Below the pieces are notes generated by a model that made no database searches, was not told the origin of the DNA, and saw only the letters and a program-made list of their open reading frames with translations. A stretch of 64,000 bases of DNA. Source: Acidobacteriota bacterium (GTDB lineage Bacteria; Acidobacteriota; Terriglobia; Acidiferrales; UBA7541). Position numbers and translations under genes: made by a program. How positions within the stretch are numbered: position 1 is the stretch's first letter; each line of letters opens with the position of its first letter. Below, one piece after another: positions 1 through 7,792 of the stretch. Location of the stretch: assembly GCA_021788095.1 (NCBI GenBank), contig JAJYLB010000014.1, forward strand, positions 19,878 to 83,877, read 5' to 3'.

Positions 1-1
1 C

Positions 2-727
2 CGCATCGTCACCGATTCCCTGGCAGACGCGCTGTTCACGCCTTCCGAGGATGGCAACGAAAACCTGATGCGTGAGGGAATTCCGAAAGGGAAGATCTTC
101 TTCGTGGGTAACGTAATGATCGACTCGTTGCTGCACCTGCTGCTTCTCGCCCTGGAACGTTACCCCGCGCTCGCGGAAAGGTTCGCCCTGCGGGAGTACG
201 GTCTCGTAACGCTCCATCGGCCTTCGAATGTGGATAATGACGAGACGCTCTTCAAGATTCTCGACGCACTGCTTGAGATCAGTGTCGATCTGCCGTTAGT
301 TTTCCCCGTCCACCCGCGGACCAGGCAGCGCCTTGCAAGTGCGGGTGCCCAACTCGATGGGCGTGTGACCCTCGCTGAACCGCTCGGTTATCTCGACTTC
401 CTTGCCTTGGAGCAGTACGCCAAGCTCGTGATTACCGATTCCGGCGGCATTCAAGAGGAAACTACCTGCTTGGGCGTGCCATGCCTCACGGTGCGGGAGA
501 ACACCGAGCGTCCCGTAACTCTCAGCATGGGCACCAACGTCCTGGTTGGGCGAGATATGGATCGCCTCAAGCAGCAAGTGGCATGCATTCTTCGAGGCGA
601 AGCAAAGAAGGGCAAACTCCCGCCCTTGTGGGACGGCAAGGCCGCTGAACGCATTTCCCAGACAATCGTTTCCGGCGCGTGGCGCACGGCCTCCAGCTCT
701 TCGAAGATGCCTTGCCTTTCAACATGA
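2..727 (+). CDS. wecB: UDP-N-acetylglucosamine 2-epimerase (non-hydrolysing), 3' part
   Basis: This is the C-terminal ~241 residues of the enzyme that interconverts UDP-GlcNAc and UDP-ManNAc in the cytoplasm for surface-polysaccharide synthesis. The frame is open from base 2, so the true start lies outside the window. Family signatures visible are LVTLHRPSNVDN (about 63 residues after the first internal Met), the ITDSGGIQEE nucleotide-binding loop and the following RENTERP block. The TGA stop overlaps the ATG of the next gene (ATGA at 724-727), which indicates translational coupling inside a polysaccharide operon. The family assignment is secure. The precise product (ManNAc for O-antigen or for capsule) is inferred. 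Confidence 0.93.
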   Translation, partial: RIVTDSLADALFTPSEDGNENLMREGIPKGKIFFVGNVMIDSLLHLLLLALERYPALAERFALREYGLVTLHRPSNVDNDETLFKILDALLEISVDLPLVFPVHPRTRQRLASAGAQLDGRVTLAEPLGYLDFLALEQYAKLVITDSGGIQEETTCLGVPCLTVRENTERPVTLSMGTNVLVGRDMDRLKQQVACILRGEAKKGKLPPLWDGKAAERISQTIVSGAWRTASSSSKMPCLST

Positions 728-1704
728 CTGTCGCTGGCCGGCTCAATTACTACCGCAGAATCGCAGCGGCCTACCTGACACCGCTCGAGAGCCAGTTGGA
801 TTTCTGGCACGAGCCGCCGGAAGTCAATCCCCGCGCGGCCTACGACGCACTCGGCGAGTACTACATGCCCTTCCGTAGAAAAGCGGACTATGCCGGAGCC
901 TTCGACAGCCAAGGCGTCCCGCTGCTGAACTATCGGGGTGCGATTGGGCGGCAGTACAACCCGATCGCCGTCGCTCAGTACGGGCTAGGGAACTTTAACC
1001 TCTATCAGAGAACTGGCAGCCCTCTGCGAAAAGCGAGGTTCCTGGCTGCCTCCAATTGGCTCGCATCGAATCAGGAGCGAAATGCAGCAGGCCTGCCGGT
1101 CTGGAATCATCATTTCGACTGGGAATATCGCACCCCGCTCAAAGCTCCCTGGTACTCCGCCCTGGCCCAAGGCCAGGGTATTTCCTTGCTGGTCCGCGCT
1201 CACAAAGCGACGGGACACAGGCCCTATCTCGCGGCGGCTGCGGATGCCTTCCAGGCATTTCTCGTCCCGATGGAAAAGGGTGGCGTGACCTTCACCGATG
1301 CCTCCGGAGACACTTGGTTCGAAGAATACGTCACTTCGCCTCCTACGCATATTCTGAACGGGTTCATTTGGGCCATCTGGGGTGTCTTCGATTATTACTT
1401 GGCTACATCGAACGTCACCGCGGGGGAGCTCTTTACACAGGCCATCAGCACCCTCGCTAAGAACCTCAAGGCCTACGACATAGGTTTCTGGTCCTTGTAC
1501 GAGCAATCTGGCACGCGCATGAGGATGCTCGCGAGTTCCTTCTACCACGCGTTGCACATTACCCAATTGAAGATCCTGCACGCGTTGACCGGCGAGGAGA
1601 TCTTCCAGAGGTGTGCCGAGCGCTGGGAGCGCTACCGCCGGGATAAGCGTAACAGGGTGCGAGCCACCCTCCAGAAGAGCCTCTTCAAGCTCTGCTACTA
1701 CTGA
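724..1704 (+). CDS. D-glucuronyl C5-epimerase-family protein
   Basis: The 326-residue protein resembles the C-terminal catalytic domain of D-glucuronyl C5-epimerases (PF06662 type), which convert glucuronate to iduronate in a polymer. Supporting blocks are the aromatic-rich N-terminal part (PIAVAQYGLGNFNLY), the WYSALAQGQGISLLVRA segment, HILNGFIWAIWGVFDYY and the C-terminal SGTRMRMLASSFYHALHI region. The start is taken as the ATG overlapping the wecB stop (ATGA); a GTG at 679 is also possible. There is no signal peptide, so it would act in the cytoplasm or on a membrane-associated intermediate. It lies between wecB and a glycosyltransferase, suggesting a uronic-acid-containing surface polymer. 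The substrate is inferred. Confidence 0.82.
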   Translation: MTVAGRLNYYRRIAAAYLTPLESQLDFWHEPPEVNPRAAYDALGEYYMPFRRKADYAGAFDSQGVPLLNYRGAIGRQYNPIAVAQYGLGNFNLYQRTGSPLRKARFLAASNWLASNQERNAAGLPVWNHHFDWEYRTPLKAPWYSALAQGQGISLLVRAHKATGHRPYLAAAADAFQAFLVPMEKGGVTFTDASGDTWFEEYVTSPPTHILNGFIWAIWGVFDYYLATSNVTAGELFTQAISTLAKNLKAYDIGFWSLYEQSGTRMRMLASSFYHALHITQLKILHALTGEEIFQRCAERWERYRRDKRNRVRATLQKSLFKLCYY

Positions 1705-3008
1705 TGAAGATTCTTTACGTCTCCCAGTATTTCCCGCCGGAGATGGGCGCTCCAGCCGCGCGAGTGCACGAGCTTGCCCGGCGCTGGGTGGAGATGGGGC
1801 ATCAGGTCACCGTGTTGACTGGTTTCCCCAATCATCCCACCGGCGTCATTCCCCCGGAGTACCGCGCGAAATGGCGGCGGCTGGTCTGGCATGAGCGAAC
1901 GGACGGTATCGACGTGATCCGAGTCTGGCTCATGCCGTTCCCCAACCGCGGAGCGGGCGGGCGCATTCTGAACTTCGCTTCGTTCTGGCTCTCCTCTTCG
2001 CTCGCCGGAACCTTTCTCGCGCGGCCCGATGTCGTCATCGCGACTTCCCCGCAGTTGCTCGTTGGTCTGACGGGCTGGTGGCTGGGCCGGGTGAAGCGGG
2101 CGCCCTTCTTCTTTGAAGTGCGCGATCTGTGGCCCGAGTCCCTCACCGCCGTGGGAGCGTCGGGCAGACGGTCCGCAGTCTACCGGGGCTCGGAGGCTGT
2201 TGCTCGCTTTCTCTACCGCCGCAGCGACTATATCGTGGTGGTGACTCCGGCCTTTAGGGACTACCTGATTGCGAACCGGGTCGTAGAGGAAGGGAAGATC
2301 GCGGTGGTGGAGAACGGCGTCGAAACTTCGCTGTTTCGTCCCGGGGAAGATGGCGCGGTCCGGAAGGCTCTCGGACTCGAAGGGAAGTTTGTAGTGTCGT
2401 ACATCGGCACCCTAGGCATGGCGCATGGCTTGGACACAGTGTTGCAGGTTGCCGAAATAGCCGGCGCCGACAATTCCCCGGTTACGTTTGTCCTCATTGG
2501 AGAGGGCGCGGAAAAGGAGAATTTGCGCAGCCTGGCGGCAAAGCGAGGCCTAAGAAACGTCCTCTTTGTGGATCAAAAGCCGCGAGAGCTTGTGCCCGGG
2601 TTCATTCGCGCGTCCGATGCGTGCCTGGTGCTTCTAAAGAACCAGGAAATTTTCAAAACGGTCATACCCACGAAACTCCTGGAGTTCATGGCCTGTGGCC
2701 GCCCGGTAATTCTTGGGGTTCGAGGGCAGGCCCAAGAGATTGTCGAGCGCGCGGAAGCCGGGCTTTGCGTCGAGCCGGAGAACGCGGAGGCGCTGGGGGC
2801 AGCCATTCGCAGGCTCCGTTCCGATCCTGCCTTGCGGAAAAAACTTGGCGAAAATGGCAGGCGGTGGGTCGTCGACCATCATTCGCGCACGAAAATGGCG
2901 GAGAAGTATACGGACGTTCTCTGCGGCATCGGTAGCCTGCGCCCCTCTGACGGTCCTAAACGCCTGCCGCGCCAAGGTAAGCCTTCGGGCCATCCTGGAA
3001 TCTTCTAG
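1704..3008 (+). CDS. Glycosyltransferase family 4, WbuB-like
   Basis: A 434-residue GT-B fold glycosyltransferase. The N-terminal segment ILYVSQYFPPEMGAPAARV followed by LTGFPNHPTG is the hallmark of WbuB/WcaI-type enzymes that add an amino sugar during O-antigen or exopolysaccharide assembly. The C-terminal half has the nucleotide-sugar site (VENGVETSLFRPGED, then LLEFMACGRPVILG with the conserved acidic region after it). The ATG overlaps the preceding TGA (TGATG at 1702-1706), so it is translationally coupled to the epimerase gene. The donor and acceptor sugars cannot be read from the sequence. Confidence 0.88.
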   Translation: MKILYVSQYFPPEMGAPAARVHELARRWVEMGHQVTVLTGFPNHPTGVIPPEYRAKWRRLVWHERTDGIDVIRVWLMPFPNRGAGGRILNFASFWLSSSLAGTFLARPDVVIATSPQLLVGLTGWWLGRVKRAPFFFEVRDLWPESLTAVGASGRRSAVYRGSEAVARFLYRRSDYIVVVTPAFRDYLIANRVVEEGKIAVVENGVETSLFRPGEDGAVRKALGLEGKFVVSYIGTLGMAHGLDTVLQVAEIAGADNSPVTFVLIGEGAEKENLRSLAAKRGLRNVLFVDQKPRELVPGFIRASDACLVLLKNQEIFKTVIPTKLLEFMACGRPVILGVRGQAQEIVERAEAGLCVEPENAEALGAAIRRLRSDPALRKKLGENGRRWVVDHHSRTKMAEKYTDVLCGIGSLRPSDGPKRLPRQGKPSGHPGIF

Positions 3009-3035
3009 CGGGAATCCGGCCCTGCCCGCGTTGCC

Positions 3036-4589
3036 GTGATCTTCGATCTGTTCATCGTTTTTACCGGGAGCGTGCTGGTAAGCGCCCTGCTGACGAGGTG
3101 CGTGCGAGACCTCGCGCGTAAGAGAGGCTGGGTCGACCCTCCGGATGTGGCGCGGCATCTTCACGGCAAGGCTGTGCCCCGGCTGGGCGGCGTGGCGATT
3201 TTCCTCACCGTGGCCGGAATGGCGACGCTTGGCTTACTTACGCGGCATGGCTGGGACGTGCAGGGTGGATCTTCCTGGTCAAAAGCTCTGATGATTCTTG
3301 TTCCTGCCGCCCTGGTCTTCCTTGTGGGACTTTGCGACGATTTCCGGAACTTGGGACCGTATGTGAAGTTCGGCGTCCAGATTCTAGCTGCCTGCCTGCT
3401 GTATTTCGGTGGTTTCGGCATTCACCGGTTCGACCTCCTCTCCCCCAACAGCGAACTCGGAGTCTTCGTCGGTCTTGCCCTCACGATCGTGTGGGTGCTG
3501 CTCATCACCAACGCCTTCAACCTGATTGACGGCCTGGACGGCCTGGCTGGCGGCTCGGCGCTGTTCTCCACCGTTGTTGTGTTCGTCTCGTCGCTTCTGA
3601 CCGGCGCCGGCCTTGTGACGGTCGTCGCGGCGGCGCTCGCCGGTGCGATTGTCGGTTTCCTGCGGTTCAACTTCAATCCCGCCACGATTTTCCTGGGCGA
3701 TAGCGGTAGCCTCTTCATCGGATTCTTGCTGAGCGCGCTGGCTCTGGCGGGGTCGCAGAAGGCGTCCACCATGGTCGCCGTGGCGATCCCCGTCGTCAGT
3801 CTCGGCTTGCCTATTCTCGACGTTGCGATCGCGGTGGTGCGTCGATTCCTCAGCGGCAAGCCGCTTTTCCAGGGAGACAGCGAGCACATCCACCACAGGC
3901 TGCTGAAACGAGGATTCCGCCAGCGTGACGCCGTGCTGATCCTCTACGGCGTGTCGGCGCTTTTCGCCTTACTGAGTCTCGCCCTGCTCCATGGAGGTAG
4001 AACCGCCGCGCTGGTCCTGATCGTTCTCGGTATCGGAGTCTTCGTTGGTCTCCCGCAGTTGCGTTATCAGGAATTCAAGGAAATGCGCCGGCTCCTGGAA
4101 AGAACCGCTGGACAAAAACGCATCATCGCGAACGACCTCTGCGTCCGCCGTGCCGCCGAAGCTCTGGAGAACTGCGACAGCCCCTCTGACCTCTGGCGAA
4201 TTCTGGCGGACGCACTACAACCCAGCGAATTCGATGGATTCCGATTGAAACTCCCCGCTTCCGTTTGGCCGCCTCTGTCTGTTCCCCCCCACGCGAGGCA
4301 AAGCGGGCAAGGAGAACTGATGTTTTCCTGGTCGGCGCTCGGCGTTCCCGGCGCCAATTGGGAGTTGAAGCTCGAACTCGTCGACAAAGACGGAGAAAAG
4401 TGCGGATCCTTTTCCGTTTTTAAGCGACTGAATGGCAAGCCGCTCATGATGGACATCAATCTGCTCGGCGACGGCTTTCAAGTGGCTCTTGCCGGCGCCG
4501 TTCGCCGCACCATCCTCGATTGGCGGCCACGCGCCGCGGAATATGGGGCGGAGTTAATCGTGGAAAGTCCGAAAGCCATTTCCGCCTAG
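3036..4589 (+). CDS. MraY/WecA-family undecaprenyl-phosphate sugar-1-phosphate transferase with C-terminal extension
   Basis: Polytopic membrane enzyme that would transfer a sugar-1-phosphate from a UDP-sugar to undecaprenyl phosphate, the first lipid-linked step of a surface glycan. Characteristic loops are GLCDDFRNLGPYVKF (Mg-binding DD), NAFNLIDGLDGLAGG, FNPATIFLGDSGS and the HIHHRLLKRG motif, with about ten hydrophobic helices over residues 1-345. Residues about 350-517 form a soluble tail that is not part of the core WecA fold. The start is GTG at 3036, 27 bp after the glycosyltransferase. The TAG stop (4587-4589) is part of the CTAG target duplication of the adjoining insertion sequence, so the element is inserted exactly at the gene end. 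Confidence 0.88.
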   Translation: MIFDLFIVFTGSVLVSALLTRCVRDLARKRGWVDPPDVARHLHGKAVPRLGGVAIFLTVAGMATLGLLTRHGWDVQGGSSWSKALMILVPAALVFLVGLCDDFRNLGPYVKFGVQILAACLLYFGGFGIHRFDLLSPNSELGVFVGLALTIVWVLLITNAFNLIDGLDGLAGGSALFSTVVVFVSSLLTGAGLVTVVAAALAGAIVGFLRFNFNPATIFLGDSGSLFIGFLLSALALAGSQKASTMVAVAIPVVSLGLPILDVAIAVVRRFLSGKPLFQGDSEHIHHRLLKRGFRQRDAVLILYGVSALFALLSLALLHGGRTAALVLIVLGIGVFVGLPQLRYQEFKEMRRLLERTAGQKRIIANDLCVRRAAEALENCDSPSDLWRILADALQPSEFDGFRLKLPASVWPPLSVPPHARQSGQGELMFSWSALGVPGANWELKLELVDKDGEKCGSFSVFKRLNGKPLMMDINLLGDGFQVALAGAVRRTILDWRPRAAEYGAELIVESPKAISA

Positions 4590-4686
4590 AGGCAGTTGCA
4601 TAACCTCGCACAAGCCTCTGAAAACGTGATGGTTAGATTCTGCGAAATGATGGATAAGCAAGGTCAGCAGCGCCGAAGGAGGGCCG

Positions 4687-5501
4687 ATGGCGCGATCGGG
4701 TCCGTTGCTGACCGAGGCGCAGTGGAACAAGATCGCGCCCTTGCTCCCGAAACCGCCCAGGCAGCGCAAGGGCGGCCGCCGCTGGATCGAGAACCGGAGG
4801 GTGCTGGAAGGCATTCTCTGGATTCTGCGGAGCGGCGCTCGCTGGCAGGACCTGCCGGACAGATATCCGCATCCCTCGACGTGCTGGCGGCGGCTGCGGG
4901 ACTGGGAGGAGCGGGGCGTTTGGTTGAACGTTTGGCGAGCATTCCTGAGCGAGTTGAACGAGCGGCAACAGTTGAAGTGGAGCGAGTCGTTCCTGGACGG
5001 CAGCTTCGCTCCGGCAAAAAAGGGGGCGCGGAAGTCGGAAAAACCAAGCGGGGCAAGGGGACGAAGTGGATGGTGGTGGTCGACGGCCGCGGAGTTCCTC
5101 TGGGGGACCACCTTTGTTCGGCGTCCCCGTCGGAGGTCCGGCTCGCGGAGAAGACGCTCGCGGCGATCCGCGTAGGACGCCGACACCGCCCCGGGCGTCC
5201 CCGGCAAAAGCCGCAGCGGGTGATCGCCGACAAGGGTTACGACAGCGACGCGCTGCGGGGGCGGTTGCGCCGGCGGGGCATTTTGCTGATCGCGCCCCAC
5301 CGATCGAATCGTCACCGGACCCCGCCGCAGGACGGGCGCATTCTGCGACGCTACAAGCGGCGCTGGACGGTCGAACGCACGTTCGCCTGGCAGGGGAACT
5401 TCCGCCGACTCGTCGTCCGCTACGATCACCTGCTTTCGATCTATCGAGCGTTCTTCCATATCGCTTGCCTCATGATCGTTTTACGGAGGGTTGTGCAATA
5501 G
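4687..5501 (+). CDS. IS5-family DDE transposase, made by -1 frameshift
   Basis: The N-terminal part is read in one frame (ATG 4687; that frame alone would stop at 5175). The catalytic C-terminal part is in the -1 frame and ends at 5501. The joint is the canonical slippery heptamer A AAA AAG at 5016-5022 (in-frame GCA AAA AAG). Slippage there gives a 271-residue transposase of normal IS427-group length. DDE residues: Asp in FLDGSF (first frame), Asp in VIADKGYDSD, and Glu in RRWTVERTFAW (second frame). The first part has the DUF4096-like WNKIAPLLP...WILRSGARWQDLP segment. Each frame alone lacks part of the triad. Confidence 0.88.
5016..5022 (+). promoter_or_regulatory. Programmed -1 ribosomal frameshift site A AAA AAG
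   Basis: The seven bases sit in the zero frame as A_AAA_AAG, the strongest bacterial -1 slippery signal, and are followed by a run of five G and GC-rich sequence that could form a stimulatory structure. Shifting here joins the two transposase frames without any other change. Confidence 0.8.
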
Positions 5502-5767
5502 CTTCTAGTACTCCCAAAGCCAGGCGGTGATACAATCCGGCCCCATCGGGCTTGTGGAACCTCGAGTGCCTGAGTGGGGACGCGCAGGACGCCCCGCCGG
5601 TTGACCTGGTAAACGCTGCTTGCGCCTCATCGCTTGATTTCAGCCCGTTCCGGCCACGTTGGCGATTCGACGGCGCCGGAATCCTGCCGTGCCGGAACTC
5701 AATCTGACCCGCGTCCGGGGGTCCGTGGAGTTTCCCTTCTCCGCCCCTCGGCGCAAGAGGAGCATCC

Positions 5768-6349
5768 ATGGCCACCACTCGACCGCAGATCACCGGCCCG
5801 GAACCCTCCCGACCGGCAATGGAGGTCGAATCCCGGCTAAAGACTCTCGAAGCGCAAGTCGCCCGGCTGGAGAAACGGGCGCCCGACGACCGCGTATGCC
5901 TGGTGGTATTTTCCGGAGAACTCGATCGCGTACTCGAAGCCTTCGTGATCGCCACGGGGGCGGCGGCGCTGGGGCAACAGGTCTCGATGTTCTTCACGTT
6001 TTGGGGCTTGGCGGCGCTGCGGCGTCGGCGGCAATTCAACGGCAAGCGGTTCCACGAGAAGCTGATGGCGCTGGTCTCGCCGGGAAGCAGCAGGCTGCCC
6101 CTGTCGCGAATGAATCTGTTTGGCGCCGGGCCGCAGATGATGCGCCGCGTGATGCGGGATAAGCACGTCGCTTCGCTCGAGGACCTGATGCGAATTGCCC
6201 GGCGGACGGGCGCGCGAATCGCGGTTTGTGAAACCTCGCGCGACATGATGGGGTTGGCAGAAGGCGAATTACCGGTCGATTTGGAATTCGGGTGCACGGC
6301 CGGCTTCCTCACCGAAGCCCTGCGCTCCCGCATGACGCTGCTCATCTGA
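5768..6349 (+). CDS. DsrE/DsrF/DrsH-like family protein
   Basis: A 193-residue cytoplasmic protein. Residues about 45-193 match the DsrE/F/DrsH-like (DrsE_2) fold linked to sulfur transfer and persulfide handling. Visible features are RVCLVVFSGELDRVLEAFVI (first strand and helix), the GQQVSMFFTFWGLAALRR block, a variable loop, and IAVCETSRDMMGL with a single Cys near residue 160 in the position often used as persulfide carrier. An N-terminal ~40-residue coiled-coil-like segment precedes the domain. It is preceded by a GC-rich gap next to the IS element and has no clear operon partner. The biochemical role is not established. Confidence 0.8.
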   Translation: MATTRPQITGPEPSRPAMEVESRLKTLEAQVARLEKRAPDDRVCLVVFSGELDRVLEAFVIATGAAALGQQVSMFFTFWGLAALRRRRQFNGKRFHEKLMALVSPGSSRLPLSRMNLFGAGPQMMRRVMRDKHVASLEDLMRIARRTGARIAVCETSRDMMGLAEGELPVDLEFGCTAGFLTEALRSRMTLLI

Positions 6350-6354
6350 GACCC

Positions 6355-6373
6355 GGGCGACCGCAGGTCGCCC
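6355..6373. repeat. Short palindrome GGGCGACC-gca-GGTCGCCC
   Basis: A perfect 8-bp stem with a 3-nt loop lies six bases after the DsrE-like stop codon. It could act as a terminator hairpin, but no T-run follows, and similar short GC-rich palindromes recur elsewhere in the window, so it may be a dispersed palindromic repeat. Confidence 0.55.
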
Positions 6374-6490
6374 CTACCAGATTCCCTACCTGAGGATTCC
6401 TGGCGCCGCCCTTGCCCTGCCCTGCCCCTTCGTGCAACCGTAAACTGCGCGGCTTGACGTTCCGGCCACTCCGGGCCGAAGGAGGCAACG

Positions 6491-7516
6491 ATGCGGGCAT
6501 ACGAATTGCGTGGATACGAGCCGGGGCCCGGCCACGGATTCGAGCAGTTGACGCTTGCCGAACGGCCCGACCCGCAGCCAGGCCCCGGGCAGGTGGTGAT
6601 GCGCGTCCGCGCGGTCTCGCTGAATTTCCGCGATACCCTCGTGGCGAAGGGACTCTACAGCCGCAAATTGCGCCTGCCCCTGGTGCCCTGCTCAGACGCG
6701 GCGGGCGAAGTGATTGCCGTGGGCGGGGGCGCCGACCGATTCCGTGTTGGCGACCGGGTAGCGGCGAATTTCATGCCCGCCTGGACCGAAGGCGAGGTGA
6801 ATGAGGCCCGGGCGAAATCCGCGCTGGGTGGCGATGTGGATGGCGTGCTGGCCGAGCAAGTGGCGTTCGATCAGCAGGCCTTGGTGCGGATTCCCGAGCC
6901 GCTGTCGTTCGAGGAGGCCTCGACCCTGCCTTGCGCCGGCGTTACCGCCTGGAACGCTTTGATGGTCGCCGGGAAGCTGCACGCGGGAGAAACGGTGCTC
7001 GTGCTGGGCACGGGCGGCGTATCCATTTTCGCGCTCCAGTTCGCGCGGTTGGGAGGCGCCAGGGTGATTGTCACCTCCCGCAGCGATGAGAAACTCGCTC
7101 GGGCGCGCGAGTTGGGCGCCGATGCCGGAATCAACTACAAGACCACGCCCGATTGGGAGGAAAAGGTGTGGGAGATGACCTCGCGGCGTGGCGTGGATCA
7201 TGTGGTCGAGGTCGGGGGCGCGGAGACTCTGCCGAAATCGATGCGCTCCGTCCGCTTTGGCGGCCACATCGCGCTGATCGGGAACCTCACGGGCCGCGGC
7301 GGAGTCGATTTCGTTCCCATCTTCGCGAGAGCGCTCCGAGTGAGCGGCATATTCGTCGGCTCACGCGTCATGTTCGAGGAGATGAATCGGGCGATCGCCC
7401 ATGCGGGGCTCAGGCCGGTGATCGACCGCGTGTTTTCGTTCGAGCAGGCGGCGGAGGCGTTGCGCTACATGGAAGGCGGAACGCACTTCGGGAAGATCGT
7501 TATTCGGCTGGAGTAG
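6491..7516 (+). CDS. Zinc-independent MDR-family NAD(P)-dependent alcohol dehydrogenase / quinone oxidoreductase
   Basis: A 341-residue medium-chain dehydrogenase/reductase. The N-terminal GroES-like domain has VSLNFRDTLVAKGLY and PCSDAAGEVIAVG. The Rossmann domain has the VLVLGTGGVSIFALQFA dinucleotide motif, and SRSDEKLARARELGAD suggests NADP(H) preference. The zinc-ligand cysteines of classical alcohol dehydrogenases are missing in the first domain, so it is probably a zinc-free member. RBS GGAGG precedes the ATG (ggccgaaggaggcaacg). It is a single-gene unit ending in a perfect hairpin. Substrate unknown. Confidence 0.85.
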   Translation: MRAYELRGYEPGPGHGFEQLTLAERPDPQPGPGQVVMRVRAVSLNFRDTLVAKGLYSRKLRLPLVPCSDAAGEVIAVGGGADRFRVGDRVAANFMPAWTEGEVNEARAKSALGGDVDGVLAEQVAFDQQALVRIPEPLSFEEASTLPCAGVTAWNALMVAGKLHAGETVLVLGTGGVSIFALQFARLGGARVIVTSRSDEKLARARELGADAGINYKTTPDWEEKVWEMTSRRGVDHVVEVGGAETLPKSMRSVRFGGHIALIGNLTGRGGVDFVPIFARALRVSGIFVGSRVMFEEMNRAIAHAGLRPVIDRVFSFEQAAEALRYMEGGTHFGKIVIRLE

Positions 7517-7544
7517 CACAGGCATTCTTGCCTGTGCTGTTTTG
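7515..7544 (+). terminator. Hairpin terminator after the oxidoreductase
   Basis: AGCACAGGCA-ttct-TGCCTGTGCT forms a perfect 10-bp stem with a 4-nt loop starting at the stop codon, followed by a short T tract (gtttt). It separates the oxidoreductase from the convergent Lhr helicase gene. Confidence 0.65.
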
Positions 7545-7650
7545 GACGAAAAGCGCACCGCCAGGTCCCGAAGGTTCGGGAGGCTCTGTTACACGATCGC
7601 ATAAGCCTGGTTTTCTGAAAACATCCGGGACCGCCGGGTGGGCACGACTG

Positions 7651-7710
7651 GATTCCCGCTTTCGCGGGAATGACCGAGGGAATGAACGAGGGAATGACTG
7701 TGGGAATGAC
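7651..7710. repeat. Palindrome plus four near-tandem GGGAATGAC units
   Basis: TTCCCGC-ttt-GCGGGAA-type palindrome (7652-7670) is followed by GGGAATGA repeated four times with 3-4 nt spacers up to 7710. It lies in the convergent gap between the oxidoreductase and the helicase. It looks like a common 'CGGGAATGAC' dispersed repeat that has expanded locally; no coding potential is seen. Confidence 0.6.
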
Positions 7711-7792
7711 CTGGTACGGGGGCGGTGTGCCCAAGAGCTTCCACGCGGGGCAACGGTCACGGGAGACAGGGGTTAGCGCACCCTGCGGCGGA

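Larger units (their letters stand above)
4590..5504 (+). mobile_element. IS5-family (IS427-like) insertion sequence, 915 bp
   Basis: The element is bounded by imperfect inverted ends: AGGCAGTTGCATAACC on the left, and on the right AAGCTATTGCACAACC when read on the other strand (12 of 16 match). It is flanked by a direct CTAG on both sides (4586-4589 and 5505-5508), a 4-bp YTAR-type target duplication as expected for IS5-family elements. It carries one transposase encoded in two frames. It looks structurally complete. The left CTAG contains the stop codon of the upstream gene. Confidence 0.88.

Noticed and set aside
7651..7710. Tandem GGGAATGA units considered as a CRISPR-like array
   Set aside because: Units are 8-9 bp with 3-4 nt spacers, far from CRISPR geometry, and no cas gene is present.
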